Of a stretch of DNA of 64,000 bases, positions 49,759-59,561 are shown piece by piece. Position 1 is the stretch's first letter. Each line of letters starts with the position of its first letter. The stretch comes from an uncultured Tolumonas sp. Lineage in GTDB: Bacteria; Pseudomonadota; Gammaproteobacteria; Enterobacterales; Aeromonadaceae. A program made the position numbers and the translations under genes. The notes under the pieces were generated by a model, which saw nothing but the letters and a program-made list of their open reading frames with translations, was not told where the DNA came from and made no database searches. Location of the stretch: the NCBI RefSeq assembly GCF_963678185.1, contig NZ_OY782757.1, positions 1,871,001 to 1,935,000 on the forward strand. Direction: 5' to 3'.

Positions 49759-51054
49759 TTAGTTCAAAAACGGTGACCAGGCCGGAGAGCGAACTTCTCC
49801 CTTAGCGGAAGGTAAGTTAGCTTTGAAACGCCCGTCTGCCGATACCAGTGCCAGCCCCTGGCGACCTTGATATACAGTGCTGTAGATGATCATACTACCG
49901 TTCGGTGCAACACTTGGTGATTCGTCGAGTGATGAGCTGGTTAGCACATACACACCGCCGCCCTGCAGATCCTGACGGGCAATACGGTATGAACCCTGAA
50001 TACGGCTCACCATAACTAACGCTTTGCCATCCGGCGTAGCGCTGGCGCCAAGATTCGAATCACCTTCCCATGTTACACGGCTGGAGCTGTGTGATGCTAC
50101 ATCTACTTTATAAATTTGCGGTCTGCCGCCACGCTCTGAGGTGAAGAAGACAGAACGGCCGTCCGCACTCCATGATGGCTCAGTATCAATAGCCGGATCA
50201 GAAGTCAGACGATTCAAACGACGTGAACCGATGTCAACGGTATAAATATCTGGCTGACCATCTTTGGATAATACGACTGCCATAGAGCGACCATCTGGCG
50301 ACCATTCTGGCGCACCATTGATACCCGGTAAGGCAATTAGCATGCTACGAGCTTGAGAGTAGAGGTCTTGGATAAAGATTGCCGGAGTCCGTTTTTCAAA
50401 ACTTACATAGGCGATCTTACGGCCATCTGGCGACCAAGATGGTGACATGATTGGTTCACGGGAACGTAACAGCATACGTTCATTGTAACCATCATAATCA
50501 GCCAGCATCAGGCGATATGGCATTGGTTGACTACGATCAACGGTGACATAAAGAATGCTGGTTAGGAATGCACCGCGCTCGCCTGTCAGTTTTTCATAAA
50601 CGATATCAGAGATACGATGTGCATATTTACGCAGCTGTTTAGCAGTTACGGTCGCAACACGACTATCTAACACAGCACCTGCGCCAGCTTTACCTTTAGC
50701 AACATCGACCAGTTCAAAGGTAACGCGATATTGACCTGCACCCGCAGATTCAACATGGCCAACTACAACAGCTTCAGTGCCCAATGCCGACCAAGTCGGG
50801 AAATTGATTTGTCCACTTTGCGCGGGTTGTTCTGGCATTGAATTACGGCTCAGCGGGCTGAATTTGCCACTGCGCATTAAGTCAGAGCTAATTACATTCG
50901 CTAAATCTTCTGGTAATGAACCATCGGATTTAAAGGGAACAATTGCGACAGGACGGCCACTGTCCATACCGCCGGTTACCAGAATATCCAGTTCCGCCAT
51001 AGCGAACTGACTAAACCACAACCATCCTACCAATGCCATCAAGAGTTTTTTCAT
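49759..51054 (-). CDS. tolB: Tol-Pal system protein TolB
   Basis: Predicted 431-residue periplasmic protein with a signal peptide ending near AMA-ELD. An N-terminal D1 domain is followed by a six-bladed beta-propeller with repeated SPxWSPDGRxIAY-like units (for example [51 protein letters not shown]). TolB shuttles between Pal and the TolA C-terminus. In operon between tolA and pal. Confidence 0.97.
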   Translation of the reverse strand: MKKLLMALVGWLWFSQFAMAELDILVTGGMDSGRPVAIVPFKSDGSLPEDLANVISSDLMRSGKFSPLSRNSMPEQPAQSGQINFPTWSALGTEAVVVGHVESAGAGQYRVTFELVDVAKGKAGAGAVLDSRVATVTAKQLRKYAHRISDIVYEKLTGERGAFLTSILYVTVDRSQPMPYRLMLADYDGYNERMLLRSREPIMSPSWSPDGRKIAYVSFEKRTPAIFIQDLYSQARSMLIALPGINGAPEWSPDGRSMAVVLSKDGQPDIYTVDIGSRRLNRLTSDPAIDTEPSWSADGRSVFFTSERGGRPQIYKVDVASHSSSRVTWEGDSNLGASATPDGKALVMVSRIQGSYRIARQDLQGGGVYVLTSSSLDESPSVAPNGSMIIYSTVYQGRQGLALVSADGRFKANLPSAKGEVRSPAWSPFLN

Positions 51055-51098
51055 CTTTATTCATTTCCCGGTTGTTACAAAATCAATAATGACCATCA

Positions 51099-52187
51099 TT
51101 ATTGGGGTTGTATTGTTGCATTAATGGTTCGTTCCGCATCCGATGGTGGAGCTGGGAACGTCCCGATCATATTAACAGCTGTAACCCCTGCACGACAGAT
51201 TGAAGGATCACCACTGCCAGCTGTCGCACTCAGAACTAAGCCATCCGGCGCTAATCTGATTTTGACAACGCAACTCTTACCTTTCATGTTTTGATCAATC
51301 AGCATCCGCTGTTCAATCATATTAGCGACCTTATCACCATAACCTGGATCACCACCACCAGAGCCACCCGGCCCGGCAGAGGTCGATGGTTTGGTGCTAT
51401 TGCCTGATGGCCCAGCAGCAGCGCCACCAGCTTCTTCGCTTAACAGTTCATCTTCCAGCTTACTGGCGTCAGCAGCATCGCGTTTTGCCTTTTCTTTAGC
51501 ATCTTTAGCCGCCTTGGCCTTATCTGCTTTTTCTTTGGCTTCTTTCGCTGCTTTTTCTTTCGCTTCTTTAGCCTCTTTTACGGCTTTCTCTTTTGCTTCT
51601 TTAGCTTCTTTAGCTGCTTGTTCCTTCGCTTCCTGTTCAGCTTTTTTCTTCTCTTCGAGCTTTTTGTCTTCCTCTAACTTTTTCTTTTCGTCGAGTTTTT
51701 TCTGCTCTTCTGCTTTTTGTTCGGCCGCTTTCTGATCAGCCAGCTTTTTCTCTTCGTCTTGTTTTTTCTTCAGCTCTTCTTTTTTCTTTTTCTCTAAAGA
51801 AATTTTCTTCTCAGCTTCAACTTTTTGTTTTTCAACTTCCAGTTTGCGCTCTTTCTCTTTGGCTTCTTTCTGTTGCTGTTTTTCTTTCTTCAAACGGATC
51901 GCGTTTTCAACTTTTTCCTGACGTGCAGCTTCGGCAACTGCTTCTTGTGCCGCTGCTTCTTCTTTCGCCTGTTCCGCTTTTTTGGCCTTTTGTTGTTTCG
52001 CAAATTGTTTATGTTGATCAAACTTCAATTGATCAATGACAACTGCATTCACAATACCGCCACCGCCACCGCCGCCACCAGCAGGTCGCTTTGGTTTATC
52101 CAGATTCCATTTCAGAATGAACATCAGGATCAGCAGTGCGTGCAGTATGATAGAGATAACTACCGGACCGCTCATGCCTCGTTTCAC
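51099..52187 (-). CDS. tolA: Tol-Pal system protein TolA
   Basis: Predicted 362 residues. Domain I is a single inner-membrane helix near residues 8-25 (PVVISIILHALLILMFIL). A run of eight glycines (about 38-45) follows. Domain II (about 60-245) is a Lys/Glu/Ala-rich long helix spanning the periplasm. Domain III (about 285-362, with CVVKIRLAPDGLVLSATAGS) binds TolB and Pal. The GTG start at 52187 follows a GGAG about 11 nt upstream; ATG 52175, four codons in, has a GAGG only 1 nt away, so the start is uncertain. Shorter than Escherichia TolA (421) because of domain II. Confidence 0.94.
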   Translation of the reverse strand: MKRGMSGPVVISIILHALLILMFILKWNLDKPKRPAGGGGGGGGIVNAVVIDQLKFDQHKQFAKQQKAKKAEQAKEEAAAQEAVAEAARQEKVENAIRLKKEKQQQKEAKEKERKLEVEKQKVEAEKKISLEKKKKEELKKKQDEEKKLADQKAAEQKAEEQKKLDEKKKLEEDKKLEEKKKAEQEAKEQAAKEAKEAKEKAVKEAKEAKEKAAKEAKEKADKAKAAKDAKEKAKRDAADASKLEDELLSEEAGGAAAGPSGNSTKPSTSAGPGGSGGGDPGYGDKVANMIEQRMLIDQNMKGKSCVVKIRLAPDGLVLSATAGSGDPSICRAGVTAVNMIGTFPAPPSDAERTINATIQPQ

Positions 52188-52203
52188 GACGCCACTACTC
52201 CGC

Positions 52204-52641
52204 TTATTTTTTCTTATCTACTGAGTCAGTCATTAACCCAACATTTTCCACACCCGCCTCTTTCAATGCAGCCATGAGCTGAACAACAGCGTCATATTGC
52301 ACTTCTTTGGCGCCAGCAACGACCACCGGGCTGTTAGGATGGGTTTTATGATAATCAGACACGACGCCCGCTAATTGGATCAGATCGGCCATATCCTTTT
52401 CTTCTTCAGTACCTAAGGTAAGAGAATAATGGCTGTCTTTATCTACCTGAGCGATAACAGGAGGATCACTGTCATCTGATAGGGGTTGGGAGTCGGTCTG
52501 CGGTAGATCAACCTTCACGCTCTGCATAACTACTGGTGCGGTAGCCATAAAAATAATCAGCAACACCAACATAACGTCGATATACGGTACGACGTTAATT
52601 TCGGCGACAGCGCGTCTTTTGCTACGTTTGTTGACGTGCAT
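52204..52641 (-). CDS. tolR: Tol-Pal system protein TolR
   Basis: Predicted 145 residues, ExbD/TolR family. One N-terminal membrane helix (VVPYIDVMLVLLIIFMATAP, with the proton-conducting Asp in the helix) and a periplasmic domain. With TolQ it converts proton-motive force into TolA movement. Two nt separate it from tolQ and 16 nt from tolA. Confidence 0.97.
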   Translation of the reverse strand: MHVNKRSKRRAVAEINVVPYIDVMLVLLIIFMATAPVVMQSVKVDLPQTDSQPLSDDSDPPVIAQVDKDSHYSLTLGTEEEKDMADLIQLAGVVSDYHKTHPNSPVVVAGAKEVQYDAVVQLMAALKEAGVENVGLMTDSVDKKK

Positions 52642-52643
52642 TA

Positions 52644-53315
52644 TTACTCACCCTTGCTGCCGAGCTGGCGGTTCAGAATAGTAGAAAACTCATCCATAAA
52701 GTTGAAGTAAGCACTATCCAGACGTTCCAGTTTGGTACTAAAACGGTTGTATGCCACTACCGCAGGAATAGCGGCAAACAGACCCATCGCCGTTGCAATC
52801 AAGGCTTCTGCAATTGGTGGTGCAACCATCGCTAATGATGCATTTTTTACTGCAGATAAGGCGATGAAGGCATGCATGATCCCCCATACCGTACCAAACA
52901 GACCGATATATGGGCTAATTGAACCAATGGTTGCTAATACTGGCAAATGGGTTTCGAGTTCATCAATTTCACGCGAAACCGAGACACGCATAGCACGGTA
53001 GGTGCCATCCATGATCATTTCCTGATTTTTCAGGCCACTGTTGTGTAAACGAGCAAATTCTTTGAAACCGGAGAAGAACACTTGTTCCAGCCCACTCAGT
53101 TCATCGCGACGATTTGCACATTCCTGATACAAACGATTTAAGTCGATACCGGACCAAAAACGCTCTTCAAACTGCTCTGAGACGAAACGTGCGGTTTTCA
53201 AAATTTTGGTACGTTGCACAATGATTGCCCAGGAAGCAATCGACATAGATAACAGGATCAACATTACGATCTGCACCAGCGGGCTGGCTTGCAGGATAAG
53301 GTTGGTAAATGACAT
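52644..53315 (-). CDS. tolQ: Tol-Pal system protein TolQ
   Basis: Predicted 223-residue inner-membrane channel protein of the MotA/TolQ/ExbB family, with membrane helices near residues 10-30 and in [19 protein letters not shown] and [22 protein letters not shown]. Start ATG 53315 follows the ybgC stop by one base (TGAAATG), indicating coupling; a TTG seven codons upstream inside ybgC is rejected. First of the tolQRAB-pal series. Confidence 0.97.
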   Translation of the reverse strand: MSFTNLILQASPLVQIVMLILLSMSIASWAIIVQRTKILKTARFVSEQFEERFWSGIDLNRLYQECANRRDELSGLEQVFFSGFKEFARLHNSGLKNQEMIMDGTYRAMRVSVSREIDELETHLPVLATIGSISPYIGLFGTVWGIMHAFIALSAVKNASLAMVAPPIAEALIATAMGLFAAIPAVVAYNRFSTKLERLDSAYFNFMDEFSTILNRQLGSKGE

Positions 53316-53316
53316 T

Positions 53317-53730
53317 TCAGCTGGTTGCACGAGCAATCACTCCACTAACATCTTCAGGAATAGCAATAGGTTTCATAACAGAAACTCTGACACAGGCGAT
53401 AGTCACCTCTGCAGAGACAATAATCCGATTATGTTCATCCACAATTACTTGTGTGAACACCATCGAAGCGCGTTTTAACTGTGTTACCCGGCAAGAAACC
53501 GTCAACACTTGGTTAAAGCGTGCCGCATTGCGGAATTCAATATCGATATGACGCACAACAAAAGCGACATCTAGTTGCAATAATTGGTCTTGTTCGACAC
53601 CCAATTGCCGCAACCATTCTGTGCGTGCACGCTCAAGAAATTTCAGATAATTCGCGTTGTATACAATGCCGCCAGCATCGGTGTCTTCATAATAGACCCG
53701 TACTGACCAGCTAAACTCTGAGTTGACCAT
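53317..53730 (-). CDS. ybgC: Acyl-CoA thioesterase YbgC
   Basis: Predicted 137 residues (Escherichia YbgC 134), hot-dog fold thioesterase acting on acyl-CoA/ACP thioesters, commonly the first gene of tol-pal operons. The signature [21 protein letters not shown] with the catalytic Asp is intact. The start is ATG 53730, which gives family length; a longer frame from 53751 has no ribosome-binding site. Coupled to tolQ by one-base spacing. Confidence 0.94.
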   Translation of the reverse strand: MVNSEFSWSVRVYYEDTDAGGIVYNANYLKFLERARTEWLRQLGVEQDQLLQLDVAFVVRHIDIEFRNAARFNQVLTVSCRVTQLKRASMVFTQVIVDEHNRIIVSAEVTIACVRVSVMKPIAIPEDVSGVIARATS

Positions 53731-53851
53731 CGAGCTCAATCCCGCAGTCATAAGACGCGCATAATATACCGCAGCAAGATTCCGGAAAGAAGGTGATCTT
53801 GCTCACTTTATTTTTTAGTTGAAGGTTAAATTGCTGTTTTCGCCATTAACA

Positions 53852-53881
53852 AATAAAAAAGCCGCCTCTCTGGAGGCGGCC
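53852..53881 (-). terminator. Terminator of the cydABX operon
   Basis: Perfect 8-bp stem GCCGCCTC / GAGGCGGC with loop TCTG, with an A6 run on the left giving a U tract on the minus strand. It begins 17 nt after cydX and separates it from ybgC. Confidence 0.92.
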
Positions 53882-53897
53882 TTTGACAATCTGGTGA

Positions 53898-54011
53898 CTA
53901 TTTGTCGTTAATTCGACGATCCAGATTTTCGGTGTGTTCTAACCACAGCGCATTGATGATGCCGAAAGCACAAGCCAACAGCACGCCCAGAACCCATGTG
54001 AAATACCACAT
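53898..54011 (-). CDS. cydX: Cytochrome bd small subunit CydX
   Basis: Predicted 37-residue single-helix protein beginning MWYFTWVLGVLLACAFGII then NALWLEH, clearly CydX (Escherichia: MWYFAWILGTLLACSFGVI). It stabilises the haem site of cytochrome bd-I. It is too short for routine gene finders. AGGAG precedes the ATG by 7 nt. It lies 10 nt after the cydB stop. The following gene in Escherichia, ybgE, is missing here; the operon ends in a terminator instead. Confidence 0.95.
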   Translation of the reverse strand: MWYFTWVLGVLLACAFGIINALWLEHTENLDRRINDK

Positions 54012-54021
54012 AACATATCTC

Positions 54022-55161
54022 CTAGTAGACTGAGTGCTTGTTCTTTTCTACAAATTGGCTGCTAACACGACCGAACATTTTGACATAAGTCCAGATGGTG
54101 TAACCCAGTATAATTGGTACAAAAATAGCGGCTGCAAACGTCATAACAGTTAACGTATTCTGTGATGAAGTTGCATCCCACATGGTCAGGCTCTGTGCCG
54201 GATTCAGGCTAGATGGCATGATGAACGGGAACATTGAGAAACCCGCTGTCAGGATCACACCTGCAATCATCAAGGATGAAAACAGGAAGGCAAAACCTGC
54301 ACGATCAAAACGCGCCGCCAGAATGGTCAATACCGCCATAGCTAACCCCACCAACGGTGCTGCCATCATCCATGGATACTGAGAGTAATTTTGCATCCAG
54401 GCACCCGCTGAAACAACAACGTCTTTGTTCAGCGGATTAGAAGCAGCTTCAGTACCAGCAAATTTGACGATGGTGTAACCATCGATGCCATGAGCTACCC
54501 AGTAACCGGCTACAGCAAACAATACAAATGTCAGCAATGCCGTCAGCATAACGGTTTTACGGGCACGATCTTGCAATTGACCTTCTGTTTTCATCATCAA
54601 CCAAGTAGCACCTTGAGTGACAAACATAAACAGGCTGACCAGACCGGCCAACAAGCCAAATGGGTTCAGTAGTTGCAGGAAGGTACCTTCATAGGTGGTA
54701 CGCATCATGGTATCAACGCTGAATGGTACACCTTGTAACAAGTTACCAAACGCCACACCGATGACTGTTGGCGGAACAAAACCACCAATAAACAGACACC
54801 AGTCCCAACTGTTACGCCAGGTTGGATTTTCCAATTTAGAGCGATAATCAAAACCCACTGGACGGAAGAACAACGCCATCAGGGTCAGGATCATGGCAAT
54901 ATAAAAACCAGAAAACGCGGTTGCATACACCATTGGCCAGGCAGCAAATAGCGCCCCACCAGCGGTGATCAACCACACCTGATTACCATCCCAATGCGGG
55001 GCGATGGTATTGATCATGACACGACGTTCCGTGTCATTTTTACCCAGGATTGGCAGCAATGCGCCAACCCCCATATCAAAACCGTCAGTCACGGCAAAGC
55101 CGATCAGCAGCACGCCAATCAAAACCCACCAAATCAGACGCAAGACTTCGTAATCAAACAT
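54022..55161 (-). CDS. cydB: Cytochrome bd ubiquinol oxidase subunit II
   Basis: Predicted 379 residues (Escherichia 379), eight or nine membrane helices. Conserved segments are LIGFAVTDGFDMGVGALLP, NGNQVWLI-type DGNQVWLITAGGALFAAWP, and the C-terminal FPFIMPSSLNPAQSLTMWDA. Forms the oxygen-reducing cytochrome bd with CydA. In operon with cydA (12-nt gap) and cydX. Confidence 0.97.
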   Translation of the reverse strand: MFDYEVLRLIWWVLIGVLLIGFAVTDGFDMGVGALLPILGKNDTERRVMINTIAPHWDGNQVWLITAGGALFAAWPMVYATAFSGFYIAMILTLMALFFRPVGFDYRSKLENPTWRNSWDWCLFIGGFVPPTVIGVAFGNLLQGVPFSVDTMMRTTYEGTFLQLLNPFGLLAGLVSLFMFVTQGATWLMMKTEGQLQDRARKTVMLTALLTFVLFAVAGYWVAHGIDGYTIVKFAGTEAASNPLNKDVVVSAGAWMQNYSQYPWMMAAPLVGLAMAVLTILAARFDRAGFAFLFSSLMIAGVILTAGFSMFPFIMPSSLNPAQSLTMWDATSSQNTLTVMTFAAAIFVPIILGYTIWTYVKMFGRVSSQFVEKNKHSVY

Positions 55162-55173
55162 GATGGCTTCCTC

Positions 55174-56730
55174 TTATGCCTGCTCGGTTTCATAGAAATA
55201 TTTACCCGTTTTCAAGCTGCTCGGGCCTTTACGCGAGAACTTGACCATCAGATACATTTCAATAACCAGTAATACGGTATAGAACGCGCAGATACCAATC
55301 ATAGAAAACAGCACATCACCCGTGGATAACGTAGATGAAGACAGATACGTCGGTAACACTTCACCGATTGTCCATGGTTGACGACCAATTTCAGCCACGA
55401 CCCAACCTGATTCAATCGCAATCCATGGCAGCGGAAGACCCCATAAGAGTGCTTTTAGTAACCAAGTACGTTGACCAATACGATGACGGCAGCTATCAAT
55501 AAACGCTAACCCAATCAGCAACAACATCAGCACACCCGCTCCCACCATGGCGCGGAATGAGTAGAAAATAGGTGCGACCGGCGGAATAGAATCGTCTGCA
55601 GCCATTTTGATCTGTGCTTCAGTCGCATCAACGATGTTAGGTGCATATGGGCTCAACAGCAGGCCATAACCCAGATCAACTTTCATTTCTTTGAATTTAG
55701 CCAGATTTTCCGGCGTCTTTTCGCCAGCCTGCAGTTTCTTCATCAATGCATAAGCTTGGATACCATTACGGATCCGTGACTCGTTATGCGCGATTTGATC
55801 TTTCAGACCGGTAATTTCTTCCGTAATAGAACGTGTCGCGATGATGCCGGCAACATAAGGGATTTCGATAGCAAAATCGGTTTTCTGCTCTTTTTGATTT
55901 GGAATACCAAATGCAGTAAACGGCGCTGGTGCTGGGTGTGTTTCCCATTGTGACTCGATCGCAGCCAGTTTCGCTTTTTGCACTTCACCCAAACGGTAAC
56001 CCGATTCATCACCCAGCACGATAACTGACAGAATCGAAGCCATACCAAACGCGGCAGCAATAGCGAAAGAACGACGAGCAAACGGAATGTCGCGTTTTCT
56101 CAGCAGATAATAGGAAGAGATACTCAGTACGAACATCGCCCCACAGGTATAACCTGCGGCAACAGTGTGAACGAATTTCACCTGAGCCACCGGATTGAAA
56201 ACCAGCTCAGCGAAGCTGACCATTTCCATACGCATGGTTTCAAAGTTAAATTCTGAACCAACCGGGAATTGCATCCAGCCGTTAGCGATCAAAATCCACA
56301 GTGCAGAGAGGTTAGTACCCAGCGCCATTAACCAAGTCGATGTCAGATGCTGAACTTTACTTAGACGATCCCAGCCAAAGAAGAACATACCAACAAAGGT
56401 AGATTCCAGGAAGAACGCCATTAGGCCTTCAATGGCCAGTGGAGCACCAAAAATATCACCCACATAGTGGGAGTAATATGACCAGTTAGTACCGAACTGA
56501 AACTCCATGGTCAGACCAGTAGTCACACCCAGAGCAAAGTTAATACCAAATAATTTACCCCAGAACTTGGTCATGTCCTTATAGATCGGGTTGTTAGTCA
56601 TCACATACACTGATTCCATTATTGCCAGGATAAACGTCATCCCAATCGTTAATGGAACAAACAGGAAGTGATAGAGGGCTGTAGCGGCAAATTGAAGCCG
56701 CGACAGTTCAACCACAAGTTCATTGATCAT
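55174..56730 (-). CDS. cydA: Cytochrome bd ubiquinol oxidase subunit I
   Basis: Predicted 518 residues (Escherichia 522). Carries the haem b558, b595 and d ligands: the N-terminal His in [11 protein letters not shown] (about residue 21), the His in [13 protein letters not shown] (about 188) and a Met further on. The Q loop with [10 protein letters not shown] and the conserved GRQPW are present. A high-affinity quinol oxidase used under low oxygen. A long AT-rich upstream region carries FNR- and ArcA-like sites. Confidence 0.97.
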   Translation of the reverse strand: MINELVVELSRLQFAATALYHFLFVPLTIGMTFILAIMESVYVMTNNPIYKDMTKFWGKLFGINFALGVTTGLTMEFQFGTNWSYYSHYVGDIFGAPLAIEGLMAFFLESTFVGMFFFGWDRLSKVQHLTSTWLMALGTNLSALWILIANGWMQFPVGSEFNFETMRMEMVSFAELVFNPVAQVKFVHTVAAGYTCGAMFVLSISSYYLLRKRDIPFARRSFAIAAAFGMASILSVIVLGDESGYRLGEVQKAKLAAIESQWETHPAPAPFTAFGIPNQKEQKTDFAIEIPYVAGIIATRSITEEITGLKDQIAHNESRIRNGIQAYALMKKLQAGEKTPENLAKFKEMKVDLGYGLLLSPYAPNIVDATEAQIKMAADDSIPPVAPIFYSFRAMVGAGVLMLLLIGLAFIDSCRHRIGQRTWLLKALLWGLPLPWIAIESGWVVAEIGRQPWTIGEVLPTYLSSSTLSTGDVLFSMIGICAFYTVLLVIEMYLMVKFSRKGPSSLKTGKYFYETEQA

Positions 56731-56995
56731 GATTATTCCTCATCAATAGTGACATTGTTGGCAAACTCCAACCGCTGGAATGTGGAGTTGCTACGTTAAT
56801 GTTGTATTTCCAGTAAATGTTATACTATTTGACACAAATTTGGATCATTTTTGCCATAAATGTAGTTAAAACTGGGCATTATAGCGAAATTTAAAATCTG
56901 AAAATAATTCTTATATTTAACAAATTATTAAACAATACTAATCTTGGTTATTGTAAGTCACCGGATGCACTTAAGATAATATTAAGTTCTTTTCA

Positions 56996-57009
56996 TTGAT
57001 TTAACTCAA
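56996..57009. promoter_or_regulatory. FNR-like site upstream of cydA
   Basis: TTGAT-TTAA-CTCAA, one mismatch from the FNR consensus TTGAT-N4-ATCAA. It is about 266 nt upstream of cydA; FNR represses cydAB in Escherichia under strict anaerobiosis. Confidence 0.5.
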
Positions 57010-57083
57010 TAAACAAAACGATTACCTTGTTCAAATCTGCGACGTTATTCTCGTATTTCTAATATTTAAACAGAATTAATTAT

Positions 57084-57099
57084 TAACAACATTATAACA
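57084..57099. promoter_or_regulatory. ArcA-like direct repeat upstream of cydA
   Basis: On the minus strand TGTTA-TAATGT-TGTTA, two repeats with 11-bp centre-to-centre spacing, as in ArcA sites. It lies far upstream (about 355 nt from cydA), comparable with the extended ArcA region of Escherichia cydA. Confidence 0.4.
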
Positions 57100-57150
57100 A
57101 TTAAGAATGTTATGAATTATTACCAATAATTCAAATAGGGAGAAAAAATA

Positions 57151-57181
57151 ACAAAGCGTGCGTCAGGCTTAAGCCTGACGC
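57151..57181 (-). terminator. Terminator of ruvAB overlapping the ruvB stop codon
   Basis: Perfect palindrome GCGTCAGGCTT / AAGCCTGACGC (57160-57181) that includes the ruvB TAA stop. On the minus strand it is followed by a T-rich tract (GCTTTGTTATTTTTTC). Confidence 0.85.
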
Positions 57182-58182
57182 TCAGGCGTGGTCAGACCAA
57201 AGTGGAGGTAGGCTCTTGGTGTGGCAATACGACCACGCGGGGTACGTTGTAAAAAGCCCTGCTGAATCAGATAGGGCTCAAGTACATCTTCTATCGTTTC
57301 TTTTTCTTCACCGATCGCCGCAGCCAAGTTTTCCACGCCGACCGGACCACCTAAGAACTTATCGATGATCGCCAGCAACAGCTTACGATCCATGTAGTCA
57401 AAACCAGCGTTATCGACATCCAGCATATCCAAAGCTTGTGCAGCAATATTATCGGAGATATGGCCATTGGCGCGGATCTCGGCAAAATCGCGCACCCGAC
57501 GCAGTAGACGGTTGGCAATACGCGGTGTACCACGGGCACGTTTGGCAATTTCAAACGCCCCTTGCTGATCGAGTGATAAACCCAGCACATCGGCACTGCG
57601 GCCCACGATATGCGCGAGATCTTCTACTTTATAAAACTCAAGGCGTTGTACGATACCAAAACGATCGCGCAGCGGCGAAGTCAATGACCCCGCACGCGTG
57701 GTCGCACCGATCAGGGTAAACGGCGGTAATTCCAGTTTGATGGAACGCGCAGCAGGCCCCTCACCGATCATGATATCCAGCTGATAATCTTCCATTGCCG
57801 GATAAAGCACCTCTTCTACCACTGGACTTAAGCGATGAATTTCGTCAATAAACAACACATCGTGAGGTTCCAGATTGGTCAACAAGGCAGCCAGATCGCC
57901 GGCTCGCTCTAATACAGGGCCAGAGGTGGTTTTGATATTCACGCCCATTTCATTGGCGATGATATTCGCCAAGGTGGTTTTACCTAACCCTGGTGGGCCA
58001 AAGATCAATACATGGTCGAGCGCTTCGCTGCGACGACGAGCCGCTTCGATGAAGATCTCCATCTGCGAACGCACTTGATCCTGCCCCTGATAATCGGCCA
58101 GCAGTTTCGGCCGGATCGCACGATCTAGTTGTTCATCTTCGGTGATTGCTGCAGGAGCAATCAGGCGGTCAGCTTCAATCAT
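57169..58182 (-). CDS. ruvB: Holliday junction branch migration helicase RuvB
   Basis: Predicted 337 residues (Escherichia 336). AAA+ motor that drives branch migration with RuvA. Walker A is in [13 protein letters not shown], Walker B in [12 protein letters not shown], with sensor [21 protein letters not shown] and the C-terminal winged-helix [18 protein letters not shown]. Start ATG 58182 (MIEADRLI); a longer frame overlapping ruvA is not family sequence. 16 nt after ruvA. Confidence 0.97.
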   Translation of the reverse strand: MIEADRLIAPAAITEDEQLDRAIRPKLLADYQGQDQVRSQMEIFIEAARRRSEALDHVLIFGPPGLGKTTLANIIANEMGVNIKTTSGPVLERAGDLAALLTNLEPHDVLFIDEIHRLSPVVEEVLYPAMEDYQLDIMIGEGPAARSIKLELPPFTLIGATTRAGSLTSPLRDRFGIVQRLEFYKVEDLAHIVGRSADVLGLSLDQQGAFEIAKRARGTPRIANRLLRRVRDFAEIRANGHISDNIAAQALDMLDVDNAGFDYMDRKLLLAIIDKFLGGPVGVENLAAAIGEEKETIEDVLEPYLIQQGFLQRTPRGRIATPRAYLHFGLTTPERQA

Positions 58183-58198
58183 GATCTCATCACTTTTG

Positions 58199-58819
58199 TT
58201 ACAACATGGCGCGCAAGGCTTCACGAATGACATTTTCAACTGTCATTTCGGGTTTCATTACTTTACTTACTACCAGGCTCGCCTGTTGTGGTTTATAGCC
58301 CAAAGATAACAACGCGGCGACAGCTTCCGATTCGACGGTATCAGCGGGTGCAGCGGCGGTAGCATTATCTGTAGGTGCAGCATCGGTATAGGGGGTGAAT
58401 AAATCATGTCCATTCCAACCCTTAAGACGATCTTTCATTTCCACGATCAGACGTTCAGCAGTTTTTTTACCGACACCCGGTAGTTTCACCAGTGATGAGA
58501 CATCTTCGCGCTCAACACAGGCGACAAACTGATTCGCCGACATACCCGACATGATTGCCAGCGCCAATTTCGGACCAACCCCATTGGCTTTCAGTAATTC
58601 TCGAAACAACATGCGCTCTTGGCGGGTATTAAAACCATACAGCAGCTGCGCGTCTTCACGCACCACAAAGTGGGTGATGATGGTTGCTTCCTGCCCAACC
58701 GCAGGTAACTCGTAGAAGCAAGTCATCGGCAATTGGAGTTCATAACCCACACCACCAACATCCAACAGAATTTCCGGAGGCGATTTTTCGATAATGATGC
58801 CATGCAGTCTGCCAATCAC
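58199..58819 (-). CDS. ruvA: Holliday junction DNA helicase subunit RuvA
   Basis: Predicted 206 residues (Escherichia 203). Tetrameric junction-binding protein. N-terminal OB fold ([20 protein letters not shown]), two helix-hairpin-helix motifs ([19 protein letters not shown] and [19 protein letters not shown]), an acidic linker and a C-terminal RuvB-binding domain ([15 protein letters not shown]). In operon with ruvB; ruvC precedes by 73 nt. Confidence 0.97.
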   Translation of the reverse strand: MIGRLHGIIIEKSPPEILLDVGGVGYELQLPMTCFYELPAVGQEATIITHFVVREDAQLLYGFNTRQERMLFRELLKANGVGPKLALAIMSGMSANQFVACVEREDVSSLVKLPGVGKKTAERLIVEMKDRLKGWNGHDLFTPYTDAAPTDNATAAAPADTVESEAVAALLSLGYKPQQASLVVSKVMKPEMTVENVIREALRAML

Positions 58820-58892
58820 GCGCTTGCTCCTTCGATTAAATTATCGCGCTAGCATAATAAATAACTGGATGAACATCCAGTTATTCGGTGGA

Positions 58893-59414
58893 CTATCGCA
58901 GGCGCCCACGCACTGTGCCCTGCACTTTACCCGCCATTCGCAGTAAGGTGTGTTGGGTGTGGGTATGACACAAGGCAACCGCCAACGCATCTGCCGCATC
59001 GGCTTGTGGGCAAGCAGGCAATTTCAATAGCTGCTTGACCATGTGCTGCACCTGCTCTTTGTCTGCCGCACCGGTGCCCACAACCGATTGTTTAACCTGC
59101 CGAGCAGAATATTCGGCGACCGGCAAACCCGCGTTCACCGCCGCGACAATCGCACTGCCCCTCGCCTGCCCCAGTTTTAAGGCAGAATCAGGGTTTTTCG
59201 CCATAAAGACCTGCTCGATAGCAAACAGATCAGGCTTGAATTGCAGGATGATTTCGCTAATACCGTCATAAATTTGTTTCAATTTATCTGACAGTTGCTC
59301 GCCACTGGTACGGATACAGCCAGACCCAAGGTATTCCACCTTGCCCGCCTGTTGCCGGATCACGCCATAGCCCGTAATACGCGATCCCGGATCGATACCC
59401 AGAATAATGGTCAT
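58893..59414 (-). CDS. ruvC: Crossover junction endodeoxyribonuclease RuvC
   Basis: Predicted 173 residues (same as Escherichia). Resolves Holliday junctions with the RuvAB complex. RNase H-like acidic residues are in ILGIDPGSR (Asp about 8), [16 protein letters not shown] (Glu) and [14 protein letters not shown] (Asp pair). Start [10 protein letters not shown] at 59414; a longer frame adds a hydrophobic, cysteine-rich N-terminus absent from the family. Confidence 0.97.
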   Translation of the reverse strand: MTIILGIDPGSRITGYGVIRQQAGKVEYLGSGCIRTSGEQLSDKLKQIYDGISEIILQFKPDLFAIEQVFMAKNPDSALKLGQARGSAIVAAVNAGLPVAEYSARQVKQSVVGTGAADKEQVQHMVKQLLKLPACPQADAADALAVALCHTHTQHTLLRMAGKVQGTVRGRLR

Positions 59415-59498
59415 AGCCACACTTATTAAAATAAGAAGAAAACAGCCGCAGCCTAACACGCCAATAAACAAGCCGCGTGCATAAAAAACGGCACAGAT

Positions 59499-59520
59499 AA
59501 AAAAGGGAGCCGAAGCTCCC
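59499..59520 (-). terminator. Terminator of yebC
   Basis: GGGAGC / GCTCCC with loop CGAA, A6 run on the left giving a U tract on the minus strand. It lies 41 nt after the yebC stop and before ruvC. Confidence 0.9.
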
Positions 59521-59561
59521 TGTTTCTGTCATACAACAGCGGTGACGCACGACTGGAAGCA

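Larger units (their letters stand above)
56731..57159. other. Long AT-rich upstream region of cydA
   Basis: About 430 nt without a gene between cydA and ruvB. On the minus strand it holds a TATAAT (56878-56883) about 148 nt before cydA, an FNR-like site and an ArcA-like direct repeat. A long regulated leader is usual for cydAB. The right end holds the U tract of the ruvB terminator. Confidence 0.6.

Noticed and set aside
51391-52277. Plus-strand ORFs with Ser/Ala/Phe repeats
   Set aside because: They are shadows of the Lys/Glu/Ala-rich helix of TolA read on the other strand.
59415-59471. Hydrophobic Cys-rich N-terminal extension of RuvC
   Set aside because: RuvC starts at [10 protein letters not shown] in the family; the extra residues are upstream untranslated sequence read in frame.
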